A DNA stretch of 19,289 nt, from assembly GCA_964547415.1 (NCBI GenBank), contig CAZJNX010000084.1:1-19289 (forward strand), written 5' to 3'. Source of the stretch: CAZJNX01 sp964547415 (lineage in GTDB: Bacteria; Pseudomonadota; Alphaproteobacteria; Rhizobiales; Amorphaceae). The notes beneath the pieces were generated by a model. The model made no database searches, was not told the DNA's origin, and worked only from the letters and a program-made list of their open reading frames with translations. Below are positions 14,220-19,289 of this stretch, piece by piece. Within the stretch, counting starts at the first letter, position 1, and every line of letters starts with the position of its first letter. The position numbers and the translations under genes are program-made.

Positions 14220-15395
14220 CTACTCGGCCACGGGCAGGACCTGGCGCCAGCCCTCGCCCGAGCGGCCGCGCGCGTGGCCGTAGGCGAACAGGGCGCGCAT
14301 GTATTCCTGGTTGAAGGGCCCCTCGTATTCCTTTTCGAAGTCCGGGGCGATGTAGGTGAGGTAGAAGTCGATCCCGCGCTCGGCGGCGAACGCGTAGGTC
14401 TGGGCGACGGTCTGGAAGGCGCTGGACTTCACGATGGTGCTGAGCGAACGGGCGGCGACGTCGATGGTGCGCGCCTCCACCACCTCGAAGGCCGGGAAGA
14501 GGCGGTTGTTGATGATCATGTAGATGGCCGTCCCGCGCATCGCGGCGCGGTTGTTGCGGGACACCAGGATCGAGTTGGGCAGCGTGAAGACCTGGAGGGT
14601 GGCGCCACCGTCCACGTGCATCTCCTGGTAGCGCAGGGCCCCGCTCTCCACGTCGATGAGGACGGGCGGAAAGACGGCCGGCACGCTCGCCGAGGCGAGG
14701 AGCACGTCCTTGAACAGCTCGCGCGCCTCGGGGGTGCCCACCTCGGCGATCCGGCCCATGTTCCAGACCACCGGACGCTGGGAATCGAGGTTGGTGGACA
14801 CCACGATGAGGCGCCGGCCGCGCCGGTGCTCCCGGGCGATGGCCGCGAGGAAGTCGTCCGTCACGTGCTTGGCGATCATGGCGCGCAGCGGCGCCGTGTC
14901 GGCGAGGCCGGGACCGAACAGGCCGCGAAGCCCGAGAAAGTTGAAGACGTTCGAGGCGTCCACCTCGGTGAAGACCTCCGACAGGGCATCGTCGTAGGCG
15001 GGGCCCAGGAAGGCGAAGGGGGCGATGAGCGCGCCCGTGGAGATGCCGCTCACGATGGCGAACTCCGGCCGGTCCCCCCGCTCGCTCCAGCCGTTAAGGA
15101 AGCCCGCGCCATAGGCACCGTCGTCCGCGCCGCCCGAGAGCGCGAGGAGCTTGGGCCCCGTTCCCTCCCGGCGGGCGTAGGACAGAACCGCGTCGAGGGA
15201 CGGGCGGAAGGCCTCGCTCCCCGCCGTCGCCCACACCCGCACGTCCGGCGGCATGCCGACGACCGTGGCGTTCTCGGCGTCCGCCTGCGAATACGCGATC
15301 CGCGGAAGACCCGCGCCGCAGCCCGCGAGCATCACCGCCGCCAGGAGAAGAGCGAAGATCCTCGGAACGAGGGAAGACACCGCCGAACCCGTCAC
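14220..15395 (-). CDS. Patatin-like phospholipase lipoprotein
   Basis: This is a 391-residue predicted lipoprotein. A hydrophobic stretch ends in the lipobox LAGC (Cys26), followed by a patatin-like lipid acyl hydrolase domain. The oxyanion-hole motif is GGADDGAYGAG (88-98), the nucleophile Ser119 lies in GISTG, and the catalytic Asp262 lies in VDGG, giving the full Ser-Asp dyad. It is likely active on phospholipids in the envelope. The start is uncertain: GTG 15395 gives a compact signal sequence, and GTG 15410 would add five residues (Met-Gly-Gly-Gly-Cys). It lies 141 bp downstream of kdsA on the same strand. Confidence 0.85.
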   Translation of the reverse strand: MTGSAVSSLVPRIFALLLAAVMLAGCGAGLPRIAYSQADAENATVVGMPPDVRVWATAGSEAFRPSLDAVLSYARREGTGPKLLALSGGADDGAYGAGFLNGWSERGDRPEFAIVSGISTGALIAPFAFLGPAYDDALSEVFTEVDASNVFNFLGLRGLFGPGLADTAPLRAMIAKHVTDDFLAAIAREHRRGRRLIVVSTNLDSQRPVVWNMGRIAEVGTPEARELFKDVLLASASVPAVFPPVLIDVESGALRYQEMHVDGGATLQVFTLPNSILVSRNNRAAMRGTAIYMIINNRLFPAFEVVEARTIDVAARSLSTIVKSSAFQTVAQTYAFAAERGIDFYLTYIAPDFEKEYEGPFNQEYMRALFAYGHARGRSGEGWRQVLPVAE

Positions 15396-15536
15396 GCAAC
15401 CACCACCCACCAGCGCCCGCGGCCCCCGCGGACCGCCGGTTCATACCAGCCCGGAGACGTTCGCCGGCCGGGATGAAGCGGGACGAGCGGCCGGGGGCGT
15501 GCGGTTTTCCCGGGCGCGTTGCCGAAAGGTCGCGGA

Positions 15537-16403
15537 TCAGGTGGGCAGGGCCTTCGCGATCCGGTCGATGGCGAGGAGGGAGGCGAGGAGCGGCTCCATG
15601 GCGGAGAGGGGCACCATGTTGGGGCCGTCCGACGGGGCTCGGTCCGGGTCCGGGTGGGTTTCGACGAAGACGCCGGCGACGCCGACCGCCACGGCCGCCC
15701 GCGCAAGGGGCGGGACGAAGCGACGGTCGCCGCCCGATGCGCTGCCCGCCCCGCCCGGGGTCTGGACGGAGTGGGTGGCGTCGAAGATCACCGGATGGCC
15801 GGTGGCGGCCATGATGGGCAGGGCCCGCATGTCGGACACGAGGGTGTTGTAGCCGAAGGAGGCGCCGCGCTCCGTGAGGAGGACCTGCGGGTTCCCCGAG
15901 TCCGTCACCTTCGTTGCCACGTGGGCCATGTCCCACGGTGCGAGGAACTGGCCCTTCTTCACGTTGACGGCCCGGCCCGTTTCGGCGGCGGCGACGAGGA
16001 GGTCCGTCTGCCGGCACAGGAAGGCCGGAATCTGGAGGATGTCCGCCGCCTCGGCGACGGGGGCGCACTGGGCCGCCTCGTGGACGTCGGTGAGGACGGG
16101 AAGGCCGAGGCTCTCGCGGATCTCCGCGAAGACGGGGAGGGAGGCCGCGAGGCCGGCGCCACGCTTGCCCGACAGGCTCGTCCGGTTGGCCTTGTCGAAC
16201 GAGGCCTTGAAGACGAGCCCGATGCCGAGGCGGGCCGCGATGGCCTTCAGCGCCGCGGCGACCTCGAGCCCGTGGGCACGGCTTTCGAGCTGGCAGGGCC
16301 CGGCGATGAGGGCGAGCGGCAGGCGGTTGCCGAAGGCGACGCCCCCGACCTCGACGACCCGGGCGTGCGATACGCCGCGCGCCTCGCCACGATCCGTCGT
16401 CAT
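15537..16403 (-). CDS. kdsA: KDO 8-phosphate synthase, metal-dependent class
   Basis: This 288-residue cytoplasmic aldolase condenses phosphoenolpyruvate and arabinose 5-phosphate into KDO8P for the lipopolysaccharide inner core. Motifs are AGPCQLES (34-41), KASFDKANRTS (66-76), DVHE (106-109), KKGQFLAPWDM (149-159), ERGASFGYNTLVSD (178-191) and FDATHSVQ (207-214). Cys37, His211, Glu248 and Asp259 match the four metal ligands of the Aquifex-type enzyme in identity and spacing. Metal-independent enzymes such as that of E. coli have Asn at the first position. The ATG at 16403 has GGGGGA upstream. Confidence 0.95.
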   Translation of the reverse strand: MTTDRGEARGVSHARVVEVGGVAFGNRLPLALIAGPCQLESRAHGLEVAAALKAIAARLGIGLVFKASFDKANRTSLSGKRGAGLAASLPVFAEIRESLGLPVLTDVHEAAQCAPVAEAADILQIPAFLCRQTDLLVAAAETGRAVNVKKGQFLAPWDMAHVATKVTDSGNPQVLLTERGASFGYNTLVSDMRALPIMAATGHPVIFDATHSVQTPGGAGSASGGDRRFVPPLARAAVAVGVAGVFVETHPDPDRAPSDGPNMVPLSAMEPLLASLLAIDRIAKALPT

Positions 16404-16427
16404 GCCGTCCCCCGCGACCGTCCGCCT

Positions 16428-16442
16428 CGGGGCGATGCCCCG
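16428..16442 (-). repeat. Hairpin in the kdsA leader
   Basis: CGGGGC-GAT-GCCCCG forms a 6-bp GC stem with a 3-base loop, 24 bases upstream of the kdsA start codon. It could affect translation or be a by-product of high GC content. Confidence 0.3.
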
Positions 16443-16584
16443 GGACAATAGGAACGGATTCCAAGAGCGCTGATTTCTCCCGCTCCATGGGGCGCCGCCA
16501 GGGCCGCTTGCGGTCCGCCGTGCCGCGCGCCGCCGGAACCGGGTGCGCCCGCCGCCGGATCGCCGGCACGGGCGCCGAGCACGA

Positions 16585-16590
16585 AAGGAG
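16585..16590 (+). promoter_or_regulatory. Strong ribosome binding site AAGGAG
   Basis: A full AAGGAG lies 5 bases before the ATG at 16596. It is the strongest such site in the window and supports the small secreted protein as a real gene. Confidence 0.7.
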
Positions 16591-16595
16591 ACGCC

Positions 16596-16859
16596 ATGAC
16601 CTTCCGCAGCACCGCGCTTTCCGCGCCCGCCGCGTTCGCCCTCGCGTTCCTCCTCGCCGGGTCCACCGCCGCGCTCGCCGAGGAGACGGAGGCGGCCGAG
16701 GACGAGCGGCCGCTCGAGCGCGTGGAGGAGCGTGAGGCACGCGTCGACGAATACGACGCGACGAAGACCGACCCGCCGGGCCGCACCATCGTGGACGATG
16801 CGGGGCGCTTCGAGACCGGGGACGACCGCGGCCCGACGATGCCCGAGCGGACCCACTGA
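16596..16859 (+). CDS. Small secreted acidic protein
   Basis: This is an 87-residue protein of unknown function. The first 28 residues form a signal peptide with a hydrophobic core and the cleavage motif ALA before Glu29. The mature 59 residues are very hydrophilic, rich in Glu, Asp and Arg, Cys-free and probably disordered (ERVEEREARVDEYDATKTD). It has a strong AAGGAG ribosome site. It runs opposite to its neighbours, diverging from kdsA and converging with the VOC gene. It is likely a free periplasmic protein. No family is recognised. Confidence 0.75.
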   Translation: MTFRSTALSAPAAFALAFLLAGSTAALAEETEAAEDERPLERVEEREARVDEYDATKTDPPGRTIVDDAGRFETGDDRGPTMPERTH

Positions 16860-16864
16860 GGCAC

Positions 16865-16877
16865 GGGGCGGCGCCCC
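16865..16877. terminator. GC hairpin between convergent genes
   Basis: GGGGC-GGC-GCCCC lies in the 19-bp gap between the stop of the small secreted protein and the stop of the VOC gene. There is no T-tract, so a bidirectional terminator role is only suggested by position. Confidence 0.3.
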
Positions 16878-16878
16878 C

Positions 16879-17739
16879 TCACGCCGCCGCCTCGAACACG
16901 AAGGCGGTCCCGAAAGCGGCGGCCGGCGACACCACCAGCCGGCGGCCGTCGTCCGCGGCGCCGATGCCGCCGGCCGCGAGCGCGGCCCGCGTCCTGTCGA
17001 TGTCCGCACTGGCGATGACGAGCCCCACGTGGCGGAGCCCCTCGTCCGGCACCGCCACGTCGAGCCCGTAACGCGTCTTGACCTCGCCCGGCGACAGCAC
17101 CTCCATCGCGTCCTGCCCGAACACGATGGCATGGCCTTCGCGGCGCCCGCCCGTCGCGGCGGCGAGCAGGGCGGCCGCCTTGTCGGGGGCTGCGGAGGCC
17201 GTCACCACGCGCTTCACCGAGACGGCGGCATTCGGGTGGGACCGGTACGCCGGCTTGTAGAAGAGCTCGGCCGGGTGCTTGTGGCGGCAGGCGAAGACCT
17301 GCCCGTCCTCGAGAATCGGGTGCTCGGCGAACACGAGGTCGAAGGAGACCTCCGCGTCCGACCCGTGCGGCGCCTTCGCCGCTCGCGCGAAGGAGAAGGG
17401 GGCGGGCGAAAAGCCCGCGGCGCGAAAGCGGGCGGCGGCGGTCGCCTGGTCGTCCATCTTCACGACGGTCATGGAAAAGCCCGGGCCGTGACGCTCGAGG
17501 AAGTCCCTGTTGAAGCGGGCGAAGGAGAAGGTGCCCGGCCGGTCGGCCGCGACCTTCCCGGGGTCGAGGAGGGCGAGTAACTCGAGGTTGTGGTCGTCGA
17601 ACTGGGCGAGGACGTTGCCGGTGCCGAACGGGTGAACGGCCCGCGGGGTGGTGCGGAAGCCGAGGCGGGCGGCGAGGTCCTCCGCCTCCGCCATGGAGGA
17701 GAAGACGAGGACGGCGTGGTCGAATCCGTCGGTCGGCAT
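16879..17739 (-). CDS. VOC superfamily protein, glyoxalase-like
   Basis: This is a 286-residue cytoplasmic protein of the vicinal oxygen chelate superfamily, resembling the Glyoxalase_3 group. The N-terminal module starts DHAVLVFSSMAEAEDLAARL, then HPFGTGNVLAQFDDHNLELL (36-55). A second module (about 170-286) includes EVLSPGEVKTRYGL and LRHVGLVIAS. His8 and Glu53 are plausible metal ligands, but the substrate is unknown. The ATG at 17739 has GGAGGGAG about 7 bases upstream. It starts 17 bp after pyrG on the same strand, so the two are likely co-transcribed. Confidence 0.85.
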   Translation of the reverse strand: MPTDGFDHAVLVFSSMAEAEDLAARLGFRTTPRAVHPFGTGNVLAQFDDHNLELLALLDPGKVAADRPGTFSFARFNRDFLERHGPGFSMTVVKMDDQATAAARFRAAGFSPAPFSFARAAKAPHGSDAEVSFDLVFAEHPILEDGQVFACRHKHPAELFYKPAYRSHPNAAVSVKRVVTASAAPDKAAALLAAATGGRREGHAIVFGQDAMEVLSPGEVKTRYGLDVAVPDEGLRHVGLVIASADIDRTRAALAAGGIGAADDGRRLVVSPAAAFGTAFVFEAAA

Positions 17740-17756
17740 CGGCGTTCTCCCTCCGA

Positions 17757-19289
17757 TCAGACGAGGCGGGACTGTTCGACGGCCGCGCCGATGAAGCTCG
17801 CGAACAGGGGGTGCGGCTCGAACGGGCGGGACTTCAGCTCGGGGTGGAACTGCACGCCGAGGAACCACGGGTGCCCCTCGAGCTCCACCGTCTCCGGCAG
17901 GAGCCCGTCGGGAGAGACGCCGGAGAACACGAGCCCGCCCGCCTCCAGCGCCTCCCGGTAGCCCATGTTCACCTCGTAGCGGTGCCGATGACGCTCGGAG
18001 ATCTCCGTCGCGCCGTAGATGCCGGCGATCCGCGAGCCGGCCTTGAGGACCGCCGGATAGGCGCCGAGGCGCATGGTGCCGCCGAGGTCGCCGCCCGCGG
18101 CGCGCCGCTCCAGCGCGTTCCCCTTCAGCCACTCGGTGAGGAGGCCGACGACTGGCTCGGACGTCGGCCCGAACTCGGTGGAGCCGGCCGCCTCGAGGCC
18201 GGCGAGGTTCCGCGCCGCCTCGATCACGGCCATCTGCATGCCGAAGCAGATGCCGAAGTAGGGCACCTTGTGGCGGCGCGCGAAGCTCGCCGCGGCGATC
18301 TTGCCTTCCGCTCCGCGCTCGCCGAAGCCGCCCGGCACGAGGATACCGTTCACCGCCTCGAGGTAGGGCGAGGGATCTTGCCGCTCGAACACCTCCGCCT
18401 CGATCCAGTCGATGTTGACCTTGACGCCGTTGGCGATGCCGCCGTGGCCGAGGGCCTCGATCAGTGACTTGTAGGCGTCCTTCAGCTCTGTGTACTTGCC
18501 GACGACCGCGACCGTGACCGCGCCCTCCGGGTTGTGGACGCGCCGCGAGATCTCCTCCCAGCGGGTGAGGTCCGGCGCCGGCGCGCCGGTGATGCCGAAG
18601 GCGGCCAGCACCTCCGTGTCGAGCCCCTCCCGGTGGTAGGCGATCGGCACGTCGTAGATCGAGGCGACGTCGAGGGCCGGGATGACGGCCGTCTCCCGCA
18701 CGTTGCAGAACAGGGAGAGCTTGCGCCGGTCCCCGGGCGGGATCGGCCGGTCGCACCGCACGAGGAGCACATCGGGCTGGATGCCGATGGACCGCAGCTC
18801 CTTCACCGAGTGCTGGGTGGGCTTGGTCTTGAGTTCGCCCGCGCTCTCGATCCACGGCATCAGCGTGAGATGGACGAAGATCGCCTCGCCCCGCGGCAGG
18901 TCGTTGGACAGCTGCCGGATCGCCTCGAAGAACGGCAGGCCTTCGATGTCGCCCACGGTGCCGCCGATCTCGCACAGCACGAAATCGTAGTCCTCGTTGT
19001 CGGCGAGGACGAAGGCCTTGATGGCGTCGGTCACGTGGGGGATCACCTGGACCGTGCCGCCGAGGTAGTCGCCCCGCCGCTCCTTGGCGATGATCTCCTG
19101 ATAGATGCGGCCCGTCGTGATGTTGTCGCCGCGCGAGGCGGGGCGGCCGGTGAAGCGCTCGTAGTGGCCGAGGTCGAGGTCGGTTTCCGCGCCGTCGTCG
19201 GTCACGAAGACCTCCCCGTGCTGGTAGGGGCTCATCGTGCCGGGGTCGACGTTGAGGTACGGGTCGAGCTTCTTCAGCCGCACGCGGTA
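17757..19289 (-). CDS. pyrG: CTP synthase (5' end beyond the window)
   Basis: This enzyme makes CTP from UTP, ATP and glutamine. The visible part has 510 residues of a usual length near 540, so about 30-35 N-terminal residues including the P-loop lie outside the window. The frame runs uninterrupted to the last base, reading Y-R-V-R-L-K-K-L-D-P-Y from the edge. The synthase domain shows NVDPGTMSPYQHGEVFVTDD and GGTVGDIEGLPF. The glutaminase domain shows PGGFGERG, the nucleophile Cys in GICFGMQMAVIE, and the His-Glu pair in VQFHPELKSRPF. All catalytic parts in view are intact. It leads into the VOC gene. Confidence 0.95.
   Translation of the reverse strand, partial: YRVRLKKLDPYLNVDPGTMSPYQHGEVFVTDDGAETDLDLGHYERFTGRPASRGDNITTGRIYQEIIAKERRGDYLGGTVQVIPHVTDAIKAFVLADNEDYDFVLCEIGGTVGDIEGLPFFEAIRQLSNDLPRGEAIFVHLTLMPWIESAGELKTKPTQHSVKELRSIGIQPDVLLVRCDRPIPPGDRRKLSLFCNVRETAVIPALDVASIYDVPIAYHREGLDTEVLAAFGITGAPAPDLTRWEEISRRVHNPEGAVTVAVVGKYTELKDAYKSLIEALGHGGIANGVKVNIDWIEAEVFERQDPSPYLEAVNGILVPGGFGERGAEGKIAAASFARRHKVPYFGICFGMQMAVIEAARNLAGLEAAGSTEFGPTSEPVVGLLTEWLKGNALERRAAGGDLGGTMRLGAYPAVLKAGSRIAGIYGATEISERHRHRYEVNMGYREALEAGGLVFSGVSPDGLLPETVELEGHPWFLGVQFHPELKSRPFEPHPLFASFIGAAVEQSRLV

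Noticed and set aside
14198..14222. Terminator between the convergent membrane-protein and patatin genes
   Set aside because: Only 4-bp arms (AAGG/CCTT) and no T-tract are visible.
14274..15476. 400-codon plus-strand frame opposite the patatin gene
   Set aside because: The minus strand carries a complete catalytic dyad and lipobox; the plus product is His/Glu/Gly-rich noise.

Overview
This is GC-rich chromosomal DNA from an alphaproteobacterium, most likely a member of the Hyphomicrobiales (Rhizobiales). The evidence is the very high GC content, heavy use of GTG starts, overlapping gene ends, the pyrG / glyoxalase-like / kdsA neighbourhood, KDO (lipid A inner core) synthesis, and the succinylase lysine/DAP pathway (dapD, dapE). 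No genus can be fixed from sequence alone. There are no RNA genes, insertion sequences or CRISPR arrays.

Layout. (1) Positions 1-4463 are an accessory block. It holds a small helical protein of unknown function (minus strand), a large SARP/BTAD-type transcriptional regulator, a small protein with a nitrile-hydratase-like leader (NHLP) that looks like a RiPP precursor (minus strand), and a divergent YcaO enzyme. (2) Positions 4562-5464 encode a lipoprotein with HxxE, Asn-Arg and His motifs like those of M14-type zinc carboxypeptidases. (3) Positions 5559-10227 are one tightly packed unit: livG-livF-livH-livM, an ABC transporter of the branched-chain amino acid class without its binding protein, running by overlap into folP and folK. 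(4) Positions 10535-14200 are a second unit behind a visible promoter: dapD, two DUF805 membrane proteins, dapE and a polytopic membrane protein. (5) Positions 14220-19289 are mainly minus strand: pyrG (cut by the window edge), a glyoxalase-like VOC protein, kdsA and a patatin-like lipoprotein. A small secreted acidic protein lies on the plus strand between kdsA and the VOC gene.

Most interesting part. The SARP - NHLP precursor - YcaO trio looks like a minimal, probably uncharacterised peptide natural-product locus. The precursor's C-terminal core candidate has a single cysteine and no Gly-Gly cleavage site. YcaO has no adjacent E1-like/Ocin-ThiF or TfuA partner. Its 5' part contains two low-GC islands, suggesting transfer or recombination. 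Upstream of the SARP gene is a heptamer direct repeat (ACCGTGA, 4-bp spacer, ACCGTGA). On the minus strand this has the geometry of a SARP operator facing the small gene at 248-481.

Other points of note: KdsA carries the complete metal-ligand set of the metal-dependent KDO8P synthase class; the folate genes are translationally coupled to an ABC transporter; and two DUF805 genes sit inside the dapD-dapE unit.
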